13,406 nucleotides of DNA from Alphaproteobacteria bacterium (GTDB lineage: Bacteria; Pseudomonadota; Alphaproteobacteria; RF32; CAG-239). Position 1 is the first letter of the stretch. Every line of letters begins with the position of its first letter. The stretch is taken from assembly GCA_020025875.1 (NCBI GenBank), contig JAHHRI010000038.1, positions 1-13,406 of the forward strand, written 5' to 3'. This document shows positions 6,091 through 13,261 of the stretch, piece after piece. The position numbers and the translations under genes are program-made. The notes under the pieces were generated by a model. That model made no database searches. It was given only the letters and a program-made list of their open reading frames with translations, and was not told the origin of the DNA.

Positions 6091-6781
6091 ATTCCTCTCC
6101 GTCTTCCGGGTTAATAATCGACAATCCGCGGTTTTTGAGATGGATGGTCGGATAGCGAAACTCTTTAATCAAATTTTCATTATGGGTGGCGATAACCACG
6201 GTTGTTCCCAACTTGTTTAACTCAACAAACAGCTTCATCAATTTCGGCGCAATATCGTTGTCAACGTTACCTGTCGGCTCATCGGCCAACAAAACGTCCG
6301 GTCTGTTGATAACCGCACGCGCAATCGCCACCCGTTGTTTTTCGCCGCCGGAAAGCGTCGATGTTATGGCCGAGGTGCTGCGGTCGATTTCCACCCATTT
6401 CAACAGCTCGTTAACCCGTTTGCGAATTTCCTTCTCGTTCATTCCGCAAACTCTAAGCGGCAACGCCACATTGTCAAAAGCGGAAGAATGTTCCAGCAGG
6501 CGAAAATCCTGAAACACCACCCCGATTCGGCGGCGAAACATGGCCAGCGAATTGCGATTGGCAAAGTTGACATTGTTACCAAACACGCTGACGCTGCCCC
6601 GACTCGGCTTCTGCGCCAAATACATCATACTCAAAAGTGATGTTTTGCCGGCGCCGCTTTTACCGGTCAGGTAGTGGAAAGATCCTCTTTCCAGCGATAA
6701 ATTTATATTGCTTAAAATTTCCGGCCCGCGTCCGTAACGAATGCCGACTTTTTCCATCTCGATAATTGGCGTTTTGCTCAT
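6077..6781 (-). CDS. ftsE: Cell division ATP-binding protein FtsE
   Basis: FtsE is the cytoplasmic ABC ATPase of the FtsEX divisome complex. All nucleotide-binding elements are intact: Walker A G-K-S-G-A-G-K-T near residues 40-47, Q-loop VVFQDFRLL near 88-96, ABC signature LSGGEKQR near 143-150, Walker B VLLADEPTG near 163-171 and the H-loop ATHNE near 198-202. 'FQDFRLL' with 'DEPTGN' is the MacB/LolD/FtsE class, and adjacency to FtsX fixes the identity. The length of 234 residues is slightly longer than the usual 220-230, with a short acidic C-terminal tail. AAGGAG lies about 12 bases before the ATG, rather far. It is the first gene of a four-gene minus-strand operon and is divergent from the zinc-ribbon gene at 6905. 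Confidence 0.96.
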   Translation of the reverse strand: MSKTPIIEMEKVGIRYGRGPEILSNINLSLERGSFHYLTGKSGAGKTSLLSMMYLAQKPSRGSVSVFGNNVNFANRNSLAMFRRRIGVVFQDFRLLEHSSAFDNVALPLRVCGMNEKEIRKRVNELLKWVEIDRSTSAITSTLSGGEKQRVAIARAVINRPDVLLADEPTGNVDNDIAPKLMKLFVELNKLGTTVVIATHNENLIKEFRYPTIHLKNRGLSIINPEDGEEYAEI

Positions 6782-6805
6782 TTCCGGCGAATACTCCTTG
6801 GTTTT

Positions 6806-6834
6806 TTGATAATGACATACTATAATAATATTAT
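6806..6834 (+). promoter_or_regulatory. Promoter candidate for the zinc-ribbon gene in the ftsE divergent spacer
   Basis: TTGATA (6806-6811) and TATTAT (6829-6834) are exactly 17 bases apart, in a very AT-rich 123-base spacer. The leader would be about 65 bases. The ftsE promoter must lie in the same spacer; several AT-rich hexamers fit on the minus strand and I cannot choose among them. Confidence 0.5.
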
Positions 6835-6904
6835 CTTTAATAAAATCTTTTTTTCGGCAATAAAAAATTTTTTATACAAAACCTCCGTTTTACAGGGAAA
6901 CAAT

Positions 6905-7360
6905 ATGCTGATCAAATGTCCGCAATGCCAAACCGTTTACCGTCTGGAAAGCAACCGGCTGCCGCCAAACGGTCTGAAAATGCGTTGTGCAAAATGCCGC
7001 TGCGTTTGGCGTGCCCGCGCGGAGGAAGAAGAAAAAACAGCAGCCCCCGATACCCATACTTTTGATACCGATGCCTTTCTTTTTGCTTTCCGCCGCGAAG
7101 TAAATAAAGAGCGTATGCCCCTGAGCGAAGAAACAACCGCTCCGACGGCAAAGGCAGAGGCTCTCACCTGCCGGCAACGGCGGAAAAAAACGCTTATGTT
7201 TCTGCTGATCTTGCTTTTGATTGTTGCAATCGGCAGTTTGTGTTGGCGCTTCCGCGCACAACTCAAACAGCTTCCCGAAGAATTTTCTCAAAGCAAAGAG
7301 CAAGCCGTTATTCCGCTACGCCAACAAGCCGATCGTCTTTTTTCCCGTCTTGTCGAATGA
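6905..7360 (+). CDS. MJ0042-type zinc-ribbon, single-pass membrane protein (152 aa)
   Basis: The N-terminus is a zinc ribbon, C5-P-Q-C8 ... C28-A-K-C31, with the aromatic and basic pattern of the MJ0042 'finger-like' domain (TVYRLE, KMRCAKC.CVWRA). A charged linker with an EEEE run (41-44) follows, then one strong membrane helix at about 96-116 and a 36-residue end that would be extracytoplasmic if the zinc ribbon is inside. The start at 6905 has CAGGGA in front and begins directly at the domain; an open frame reaches back to 6806 but lacks any conserved-looking sequence. Proteins of this design sit divergently beside ftsE in many alphaproteobacteria. Their function is not established; a membrane-tethered regulator or envelope sensor is a guess. 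Confidence 0.85.
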   Translation: MLIKCPQCQTVYRLESNRLPPNGLKMRCAKCRCVWRARAEEEEKTAAPDTHTFDTDAFLFAFRREVNKERMPLSEETTAPTAKAEALTCRQRRKKTLMFLLILLLIVAIGSLCWRFRAQLKQLPEEFSQSKEQAVIPLRQQADRLFSRLVE

Positions 7361-7391
7361 GCCGGCTTCTTCCGTCAAGAAAGCCGCCGGC
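7361..7391. repeat. Imperfect inverted repeat between the zinc-ribbon gene and argS
   Basis: GGCTTCTT (7364-7371) pairs with AAGAAAGCC (7377-7385) with one bulged A, and outer GC-rich bases can extend it. It begins immediately after the stop codon of the zinc-ribbon gene, where a terminator for the convergent pair is expected. Neither strand has an adjacent T-tract, so I call it a hairpin rather than a proven terminator. Confidence 0.4.
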
Positions 7392-7421
7392 AATCGTTAA
7401 AACCTTGTTTTCTCCGCTTTT

Positions 7422-9152
7422 TTAAGCCTTGAGCATCACTTCGGGCGCCTCAATCCCCAACAGATAAAGCAACTTGATCAGCACATCACGGGTAAGCTTG
7501 GCCAAAGCCAAACGGGACGCCGCAATTTCCGAGGTTTCCGCCCCCATAATCGGAGAAGCATTGTAGAAACTGCTGAACAGCTGTGCCAAAGTGTAGGCGT
7601 AATCGGAAATAACGCTCGGTTCCTTGTCTGCCTCTGCTCGGAAAACGGTATTGTTCAATTGTGTCAGTTTCAATCCGAGGGCACGTTCTTCGGGATTGGT
7701 CATCACAATTTCTCCCGCCGCCAAATTTTGATTTTTGCGCATAATCGAGTTGATTCTGGCCACCGCATATTGAATATAGGGACCGGTTTTGCCGTCAAAA
7801 TTGGCAAAATCGTCCAGTTCAAAGACATAACCTGACGCAATGTTATTCTTCAAATCTTGAAATTTGATTGCTCCGATGGCAATCTGCGCCGTTAAACGGT
7901 CGATATATTCTTTGCTGAAGCCTTTGGCTTCGTCCGGCGCGGGCATCGATTCGGCAACTTTATCTTTTGACATTTGAATCATATCGTCAAGGCTCATCAC
8001 TCCGCCGTCACGTGTCTTAAAGGGCTTGCCGTCCGGACCGTTAACCGTGCCGAAACCGATGTGGCGCAACGTCACTCCCGAGGCAATCCCCAGTTTTTCC
8101 GCCGTTTCAAAAACCTGTTCGAAGTGCAACGACTGTCTTTTGTCGACAAAATAGATAATTTCATCTGCCTGCAGATCGTCCACGCGCATTTTGATGGTTG
8201 CAATATCGGTTGCCTGATAGGTAAAGCCCCCGTCCGATTTCTCGATAATCACCGGCGGCTTGGGTTTGTTTTCTTCGTCCAAACGAATAATAAAAGCACC
8301 GTCATCGTGCTCCAACAAGCCTTTTTCTTCAGCCATTTTTTTAATGACGGAACAGGTTTCGTGCGCATCACTTTCGCCCAGCCAAAGGTCAAAGTGCACA
8401 CCCAACTCACGATAATTTTCCTTAACCGCCTCAACCGAGATGTTGCGAATGTGCTGCCAAGCCTTGCGGTAGATCGGATCTCCGTCCTGAAACTTGGCGG
8501 TAATAATCCGTGCGTTTTCTTTGGCTGCGGGATCTTCTTTGCAACGAATGTTGGCTTGTTTATAAAAACGGGTAATTTCCGCAATATCGTAAGTTTCCAT
8601 TTTGTCAAGATGTCCGTCGGCGGCAATCACTTCTGCCAAAATCATACCGATCGGAGTACCCCAATCCCCAAAGTGAACATCGGCAATCGGCTTATGTCCG
8701 ACAAATTCTTCAATTCGGCGTACAGATTCGCCGATCACCCCCGAACGCAAATGTCCGACGTGCATTTTTTTGGCCACATTCGGCCCGCCATAGTCCATAA
8801 CCACGGTTTTGGGCTGCTTTGTCAAAGCGCAACCGAAACGCTCGTCGGCAGCCATCTTATCCAAAACATCGGCAAGGAACACATCGTCCAATGTCAGGTT
8901 CAAAAAACCGGGGCCGTCAACCGATACTTTGGCAAAAGCTTTATCATCACGCAATTTGGCGGCAATCTCTTCCCCGATCTCGCGGGGATTTTTCTTTTCG
9001 CTTTTTGCCAACGCCAACGCACCGTTGCATTGAAAGTCGCTCAAATCTGCCCGATCAGAAATTTTGCTTACCGCATATTTCGTGTCATAGCCCAAGTCTG
9101 CAAAAACCGCGTTCAGTTTTTGATTGATAACTTCATCCAGTACATAAGTCAT
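7422..9152 (-). CDS. argS: Arginyl-tRNA synthetase
   Basis: ArgS charges tRNA-Arg with arginine using ATP and, unlike most synthetases, needs the tRNA for activation. The protein starts with the Add-1 domain that binds the tRNA D-loop (residues about 1-110). The class I Rossmann core follows, with GGPNVAKKMHVGHLRSG; HVGH at 131-134 is the HIGH motif. The KMSKS position is degenerate, as in most ArgRS, here F378-K-T-R-D-G-G followed by VMSLDDMI. The C-terminal DALR anticodon-binding domain contains YVQ-like GPYIQYAVARINSI and ends in YLLGIEAPEVM. The length of 576 residues is normal. The ribosome site is weak (AGAAAG). It follows the small lipoprotein at 9166-9489 by 13 bases, so the two probably share a transcript. 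Confidence 0.97.
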   Translation of the reverse strand: MTYVLDEVINQKLNAVFADLGYDTKYAVSKISDRADLSDFQCNGALALAKSEKKNPREIGEEIAAKLRDDKAFAKVSVDGPGFLNLTLDDVFLADVLDKMAADERFGCALTKQPKTVVMDYGGPNVAKKMHVGHLRSGVIGESVRRIEEFVGHKPIADVHFGDWGTPIGMILAEVIAADGHLDKMETYDIAEITRFYKQANIRCKEDPAAKENARIITAKFQDGDPIYRKAWQHIRNISVEAVKENYRELGVHFDLWLGESDAHETCSVIKKMAEEKGLLEHDDGAFIIRLDEENKPKPPVIIEKSDGGFTYQATDIATIKMRVDDLQADEIIYFVDKRQSLHFEQVFETAEKLGIASGVTLRHIGFGTVNGPDGKPFKTRDGGVMSLDDMIQMSKDKVAESMPAPDEAKGFSKEYIDRLTAQIAIGAIKFQDLKNNIASGYVFELDDFANFDGKTGPYIQYAVARINSIMRKNQNLAAGEIVMTNPEERALGLKLTQLNNTVFRAEADKEPSVISDYAYTLAQLFSSFYNASPIMGAETSEIAASRLALAKLTRDVLIKLLYLLGIEAPEVMLKA

Positions 9153-9165
9153 TGATCAATTCTTT

Positions 9166-9489
9166 CTACTTTTTTTTATTGATACATTTAAATTTCCATG
9201 CTGCCGGCGTCAACAAACGACAGGTAAAAACCTCTTTTCCAGCCGGTTTGGCATAATTGCCGGTTTGGTGCTTAACGCATTCGGCATCGGCCATCTTCTG
9301 CAGTTCGTCAAAGGTGGTTGCCCAACTGTTGTAGCAAATGACCGGTGCTTCCGGACGCGACTGCCCGACATAAAGCCTTTCTTTTTCCGCGCCGGCTTCG
9401 CGTCGTCGGTCAACAAAGGGCTGAACCCACGAACAAGCAACCGACATGAGCGTCAGCAAGACACCCCCGAGCAATTTTATCCTAGACAA
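9166..9489 (-). CDS. Small cysteine-containing lipoprotein of unknown function (107 aa)
   Basis: The start is a TTG at 9489. An in-frame TAA lies two codons upstream, so no longer start exists, and GGAG sits 9 bases before the TTG. The N-terminus is a lipoprotein signal: MSRIK, a hydrophobic stretch and the lipobox S-V-A-C19. The mature part has three more cysteines (VICYNSW, AECVKH, FTCRLL) plus one near the C-terminus (FKCINKKK), an even number that would allow two disulfides in the periplasm. I do not recognise a named family, but the pattern 'CYNSWATTFDELQKMAD.EC' looks like a conserved domain rather than random sequence. It precedes argS by 13 bases; the pairing may be only transcriptional. 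Confidence 0.75.
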   Translation of the reverse strand: MSRIKLLGGVLLTLMSVACSWVQPFVDRRREAGAEKERLYVGQSRPEAPVICYNSWATTFDELQKMADAECVKHQTGNYAKPAGKEVFTCRLLTPAAWKFKCINKKK

Positions 9490-9554
9490 TTTTTAAATCT
9501 CCATTACATTAAAGAACGGCATCTGAAATTGAATTATACATAAAGAAGTTAAAA

Positions 9555-10157
9555 ATGCAAAGTCTAAATAAATACATCGGTGATGACAAAATGCAGAAAA
9601 TGCTTGCTCACTACCACTGCGACATACCGCTTGAAACGGTCAAAATGCGGTTTGCCGGCGCTGTTTGCAGCCCCAACTTGGAACTGCGCCCGACCGACCT
9701 CATTTCTTCATTATGGCCAGCCAACAGAGAACCGCGGCTGCAAACCAAAGAAGAAGCGGAACTGTTTTTTAAGTTTTTCATGGGATTGTGGGACGACGTT
9801 TTTGAACAAGTCCGCCGCAACAATATCCGTCTGTCGCCTCACCTGCCGGAAACTTCGCGCCAATATTGGCAGGAACTTTGCCTGCAAAGGTCCGAACAAC
9901 TGGAACAGGGCTATATCGAAGGTTTTTGGGGCGGACGCAACAATCTGCAAATTTCTGCCGGTTTGGCCGAATTAATCGATTCGCTTTCCGATCTGGCGGC
10001 AATTTACCTCAAGCTTTCTGCCCGATCGGAAAAAGAAACCGATACAAAAAACCTGATTGCCGCCATTAAAACCACGGACAAAACGGTCAACCGCGCAATC
10101 GCTTTTATTATCGAAAACACGGTTCTGCCGCGGATAACGGAACTGCAGCGCCGATAA
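9555..10157 (+). CDS. Uncharacterised, mostly helical cytoplasmic protein (200 aa)
   Basis: I do not recognise the family with confidence. There is no signal peptide or membrane helix. Predicted helices run through most of the length (KEEAELFFKFFMGLWDDVFE, SEQLEQGYIEGFWGG, LAELIDSLSDLAAIYLKL, and a long C-terminal amphipathic segment). The segment Q-L-E-Q-G-Y-I-E-G-F-W-G-G near 115-127 loosely recalls the helical core of UPF0149/YecA-type proteins, but the rest does not obviously align. AAGAAG lies upstream of the ATG at a normal distance. It is divergent from the lipoprotein-argS pair across 65 bases and lies 27 bases before the nitroreductase gene with no terminator, so it is probably its operon partner. 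Confidence 0.75.
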   Translation: MQSLNKYIGDDKMQKMLAHYHCDIPLETVKMRFAGAVCSPNLELRPTDLISSLWPANREPRLQTKEEAELFFKFFMGLWDDVFEQVRRNNIRLSPHLPETSRQYWQELCLQRSEQLEQGYIEGFWGGRNNLQISAGLAELIDSLSDLAAIYLKLSARSEKETDTKNLIAAIKTTDKTVNRAIAFIIENTVLPRITELQRR

Positions 10158-10184
10158 ACATTTTTCTTACAAGGAGAACAAAAC

Positions 10185-10718
10185 ATGGATTTAATGGAAG
10201 GGCTGTTGACCCGCCGTTCGATACGCAAATATCAAGATAAACCGCTTGAGCGCGAAACGATAATGGAAATTATCAAGGCGGCACAATATTCGCCGACGGC
10301 CCACAACCGTCAGCCGTGGGAATTTTTAGTCATTGACGACAGAAAATTTTTAGCCGAACTGCGCCACATTCAACGCTGGACGTCTTTTGCCAAAGATGCG
10401 GCCTGCGTGGTCATCGTCTGCGGCGATATCGAAAAGTCGTTCAACCGCAACAAAGAAGACGAAAAATGGTCTTTTATAGATGTTGACTGTGCCATTGCAA
10501 CCGAAAATCTAATGCTTGCCGCTTGGGCAAAAGGTATCGGCAGCTGCTACTGCGGCGCCGCCCCGATGCAAAAAGTGGTCGATGCCCTAAAAGATCATCT
10601 TAAGCTGCCCGACAACATTCGTCCTTTTGCCATCGTTCCGATGGGCTATCCGGCAGAAACACCCAAGCATCCGGAAGACCGTTATCACCCCGAAAAAATC
10701 CACTGGGGAAAATGGTAA
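10185..10718 (+). CDS. Nitroreductase-family flavoprotein (177 aa)
   Basis: Members bind FMN as homodimers and reduce nitro groups, quinones or other electrophiles with NAD(P)H. The FMN phosphate site is seen as R10-R11-S-I-R-K-Y at the N-terminus, followed by the family block SPTAHNRQPWEF (residues about 36-47). A central ENLMLAAWAKGIGSCY segment holds the conserved helix and G-I-G turn contacting flavin, and the C-terminal part has a GYP motif. At 177 residues it is a short form of the family. AAGGAG at a proper distance supports the ATG at 10185. An intrinsic terminator follows. The physiological substrate cannot be told from sequence. Confidence 0.9.
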   Translation: MDLMEGLLTRRSIRKYQDKPLERETIMEIIKAAQYSPTAHNRQPWEFLVIDDRKFLAELRHIQRWTSFAKDAACVVIVCGDIEKSFNRNKEDEKWSFIDVDCAIATENLMLAAWAKGIGSCYCGAAPMQKVVDALKDHLKLPDNIRPFAIVPMGYPAETPKHPEDRYHPEKIHWGKW

Positions 10719-10728
10719 GCCCCCTTTA

Positions 10729-10760
10729 AAATAATCCGCCCTCCGGCGGATTATTTTTTT
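10729..10760 (+). terminator. Intrinsic terminator after the nitroreductase gene
   Basis: A perfect 12-bp stem AAATAATCCGCC (10729-10740) / GGCGGATTATTT (10745-10756), with tetraloop CTCC, runs directly into further T residues to 10760. The complementary A-rich arm makes it weakly bidirectional, but no convergent gene needs it. Confidence 0.93.
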
Positions 10761-10791
10761 CCCGAAGTTTGCGTCGACCAGCAAAAATTGC

Positions 10792-10819
10792 TTGAAAAAA
10801 ACTCAATCGGTGATACATT
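10792..10819 (+). promoter_or_regulatory. Promoter candidate for gap
   Basis: TTGAAA (10792-10797) and TACATT (10814-10819) are 16 bases apart, just after the nitroreductase terminator. The -10 match is moderate (4 of 6). It would give a leader of about 65 bases before gap. Confidence 0.4.
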
Positions 10820-10821
10820 AA

Positions 10822-10857
10822 GCACGAAAAAATCATGCCCGTGCGGGGCGTTCCGCA
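10822..10857 (+). promoter_or_regulatory. Structured leader of gap (two alternative hairpins)
   Basis: GCACG (10822-10826) can pair with CGTGC (10840-10844), and TGCGG (10842-10846) can pair with CCGCA (10853-10857). The two stems share 10842-10844 and are mutually exclusive. They lie upstream of the gap ribosome site (GGAAGG at about 10876-10881). A regulatory switch is possible but unproven. Confidence 0.3.
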
Positions 10858-10889
10858 TATTGTTGATTTAATAAAGGAAGGATAATAAC

Positions 10890-11897
10890 ATGACAATTCG
10901 CGTCGGTATTAACGGATTCGGTCGCATTGGCCGCTTGGTTTTCCGTGCTGCCCAAAAAAGAAACGATATCGAAATCGTAGGCATCAACGACCTGATTGAT
11001 GTTGAATATATGGCTTATATGCTGCGCTATGACACCATGCACGGCAAATTTGACGGCACCGTCGAAGTAAAAGACGGCAAACTGATCGTCAACGGCAAAA
11101 CAATCCGTGTCACGGCTGAAAAAAATCCGGCAGACCTCAAATGGGGCGAAATCGGAGCCGAATATGTGGTTGAATCGACAGGCCTGTTCCTGACCAAAGA
11201 AAAGGCTCAGGGACATATTGAAGCCGGTGCGAAATATGTTGTCATGTCCGCTCCTTCCAAAGATGACACACCCATGTTTGTCTGCGGTGTCAACACCGAT
11301 TCTTACACCAAGGGAACTCAATTTGTGTCAAATGCTTCTTGCACCACCAACTGCTTGGCTCCCATCGCCAAAGTTTTAAACGATGTTTTCGGTATTGAAG
11401 ATGGTCTGATGACCACCGTTCACGCCACAACCGCCACCCAAAAAACGGTTGACGGTCCGTCGGTCAAAGACTGGCGCGGCGGACGTGCCGCTGCCGGCAA
11501 CATCATTCCGTCGTCAACCGGTGCCGCCAAAGCCGTCGGCAAAGTTATTCCGTCGTTAAACGGCAAACTCACCGGTATGTCTTTCCGCGTTCCGACTTTA
11601 GACGTTTCGGTTGTTGACCTCACCGTCAACCTGAAAAAAGCCGCCACTTATGAAGATATCTGCCAAGCTATGAAAAAGGCTTCGGAAGGTGAGTTGAAAG
11701 GCATTTTGGGCTATACCGAAGACGCCGTGGTATCTTCCGATTTTCTCGGTGATGCCCGCACCTCCATCTTCGATGCCAAAGCAGGCATTCAGCTAACGCC
11801 GACTTTCGTCAAAGTTGTCAGCTGGTATGACAACGAATGGGGCTACTCCAACAAAGTTCTTGATTTGGTTGCCCACATGGCCAAAGTCAACGGCTAA
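10890..11897 (+). CDS. gap: Type I glyceraldehyde-3-phosphate dehydrogenase, NAD-dependent
   Basis: The enzyme oxidises glyceraldehyde 3-phosphate to 1,3-bisphosphoglycerate in lower glycolysis, as a cytoplasmic tetramer. The Rossmann motif is V5-G-I-N-G-F-G-R-I-G14. The catalytic block is S-N-A-S-C151-T-T-N-C, with C151 the nucleophile, and H178 in TTVHATT is its base. N33-D34 after the second strand is the pattern that favours NAD over NADP. The C-terminal WYDNEWGYS motif is intact, and 335 residues is the standard length. GGAAGG about 8 bases upstream supports the ATG. It is followed on the same strand by pgk, its pathway successor, but across a terminator-like hairpin. In many alphaproteobacteria tkt precedes gap; here a nitroreductase does. 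Confidence 0.97.
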   Translation: MTIRVGINGFGRIGRLVFRAAQKRNDIEIVGINDLIDVEYMAYMLRYDTMHGKFDGTVEVKDGKLIVNGKTIRVTAEKNPADLKWGEIGAEYVVESTGLFLTKEKAQGHIEAGAKYVVMSAPSKDDTPMFVCGVNTDSYTKGTQFVSNASCTTNCLAPIAKVLNDVFGIEDGLMTTVHATTATQKTVDGPSVKDWRGGRAAAGNIIPSSTGAAKAVGKVIPSLNGKLTGMSFRVPTLDVSVVDLTVNLKKAATYEDICQAMKKASEGELKGILGYTEDAVVSSDFLGDARTSIFDAKAGIQLTPTFVKVVSWYDNEWGYSNKVLDLVAHMAKVNG

Positions 11898-11906
11898 AAC
11901 CTCATG

Positions 11907-11966
11907 CCCCGTGCTTTGCCTCCGTCCGCCTTTTGCCGACAGAGGGGCAAACACGGGGATTTTTTT
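11907..11966 (+). terminator. Long terminator-like hairpin between gap and pgk
   Basis: CCCCGTG (11907-11913) pairs with CACGGGG (11952-11958), and TTTGCC (11915-11920) with GGCAAA (11946-11951), with one bulged C. A 25-base apical region separates the arms and an A plus seven Ts follow the stem (11959-11966). It begins 10 bases after the gap stop. Only 27 bases lie between the T-tract and the pgk ATG and no promoter is visible there. It is therefore more likely a partial terminator or an mRNA-stabilising end that sets the gap:pgk ratio than a complete stop. Confidence 0.8.
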
Positions 11967-11993
11967 ATCAAATCTGAAACAACAGGAAAAACA

Positions 11994-13205
11994 ATGACCG
12001 AATATAAGACAATGGATGATTTAGGCGATCTGCAAGGTAAAGTCGTGATGCTGCGCGCCGACTTAAACGTGCCGATGGACGAAAATTTTCGCATCACCAA
12101 TACGGCTCGCATTGACCGTACGGTTCCGACCATTAAAGAACTGATGGCCAAAGGTGCCAAAGTGGTGGTTATCAGCCACTTCGGCAGACCGGAAGGTAAA
12201 GGCGACATGAAAAATTCGCTTTCTCACATCACTGCCGATTTGGCAAAAGCGCTCGGCAAAAAAGTTGTTTTTGTTGACGACTGTATCGGCGACAAAGTAA
12301 CGGCGGCAATTAAATCCATGAGCCATGACGAAGTGTTGCTTTTGGAAAATTTGCGCTTTTACAATGAAGAAAAAAAGGGTGACGAATCTTTTGCCAAACA
12401 GTTGGCAGCGCCGGCTGACTTTTATGTTTCCGATGCTTTCTCCACCGCTCACCGCGCTCACGCCTCCATGGTTGCCGCCGCCAAAGAAAAACCGGCAGCA
12501 ATGGGGCGCCTGATGGCAGAAGAAGTGAACGCGCTGGAAGCCGCACTCTCCAATCCCGAACGCCCGCTCATCGCCATCGTCGGCGGTTCCAAAGTTTCAA
12601 CCAAGCTCGACCTCTTGAACAATCTGGTCAAAAAAGTTGACAAACTGGTCATTTCCGGCGGCATGGCGCATACCTTTATGAAAGCAAGCGGCACCGATAC
12701 GGTAAACGAAGCCAACTCTCTGGTGCAAATGGATATGCTGGACACGGCCAAAGAAATTATGGCCACCGCCAAAGCCAACGACTGCGAAATTGTGTTGCCG
12801 CTCGATGTCGTTGTTGCCAACGAATTTAAACCGTATGCCGAGCACAAAACCGTCGACCTCGCACATATTCCGTCCGAAGGATGGAGTTTGCTTGATGTCG
12901 GAGAAAAAACGATTGCGGCCATCTGTGCCAAACTGGACGAGAGCAAAACATTAGTTTGGAATGGTCCTCTCGGTGTGTTTGAAATGAAACCGTTTGACAA
13001 CGCCACCAACAAAGTGGCAGATCACGCTGCCCAACTGACGACAGCAGGAAAACTGATGAGCGTTGCCGGCGGCGGCGATACCGTTTCTGCGCTGGAAAAT
13101 GCAGGTGTTGCCGATAAATTTTCCTATATCTCAACAGCCGGAGGCGCTTTTCTGGAATGGATGGAAGGAAAAGAACTGCCGGGCGTTGTGGTTTTGAAAA
13201 AATAA
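11994..13205 (+). CDS. pgk: Phosphoglycerate kinase
   Basis: PGK transfers the acyl phosphate of 1,3-bisphosphoglycerate to ADP, giving 3-phosphoglycerate and ATP. The start at 11994 has AGGA 8 bases upstream and begins where homologues begin; the frame is open back to 11904 but that extension crosses the upstream hairpin and is not conserved-looking. The N-domain has the signature VVMLRADLNVP (the second residue after R is usually V, here A), then TARIDRTVPTI and SHFGRPEG, which bind the substrate. The central VGGSKVSTKLDLL and LVISGGMAHTF motifs and the C-terminal VAGGGDTVSAL nucleotide loop, followed by STAGGAFLEW, are all intact. The total of 403 residues is normal. fba, often next in alphaproteobacteria, is not seen; a terminator and a structured region follow instead. 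Confidence 0.97.
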   Translation: MTEYKTMDDLGDLQGKVVMLRADLNVPMDENFRITNTARIDRTVPTIKELMAKGAKVVVISHFGRPEGKGDMKNSLSHITADLAKALGKKVVFVDDCIGDKVTAAIKSMSHDEVLLLENLRFYNEEKKGDESFAKQLAAPADFYVSDAFSTAHRAHASMVAAAKEKPAAMGRLMAEEVNALEAALSNPERPLIAIVGGSKVSTKLDLLNNLVKKVDKLVISGGMAHTFMKASGTDTVNEANSLVQMDMLDTAKEIMATAKANDCEIVLPLDVVVANEFKPYAEHKTVDLAHIPSEGWSLLDVGEKTIAAICAKLDESKTLVWNGPLGVFEMKPFDNATNKVADHAAQLTTAGKLMSVAGGGDTVSALENAGVADKFSYISTAGGAFLEWMEGKELPGVVVLKK

Positions 13206-13226
13206 ACGACGGTTATCTTTACTTTC

Positions 13227-13259
13227 AGAAACTCGCTTTTAAAAGCGAGTTTCTTTTTT
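13227..13259 (+). terminator. Perfect palindromic terminator after pgk
   Basis: Bases 13227-13254 form a perfect 28-base palindrome (stem core AAACTCGCTTTT / AAAAGCGAGTTT), and the T-tract continues to 13259. It starts 21 bases after the pgk stop. Confidence 0.93.
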
Positions 13260-13261
13260 GT

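Noticed and set aside
5611..6114. Plus-strand open frame of 167 codons
   Set aside because: It lies antisense to ftsX, which has the right topology and neighbours. The translation shows shadow composition (many His, Arg, Gln).
7974..9155. Very long open frame (393 codons) on the plus strand
   Set aside because: It is fully antisense to argS, whose motifs are complete; the translation is rich in Phe, His and Asn as expected from a shadow frame and has no recognisable domain or ribosome site.
11904..11993. N-terminal extension of pgk from the ATG at 11904
   Set aside because: The extension translates the terminator-like hairpin, has no ribosome site and adds 30 residues absent from normal PGK; the ATG at 11994 has AGGA upstream.
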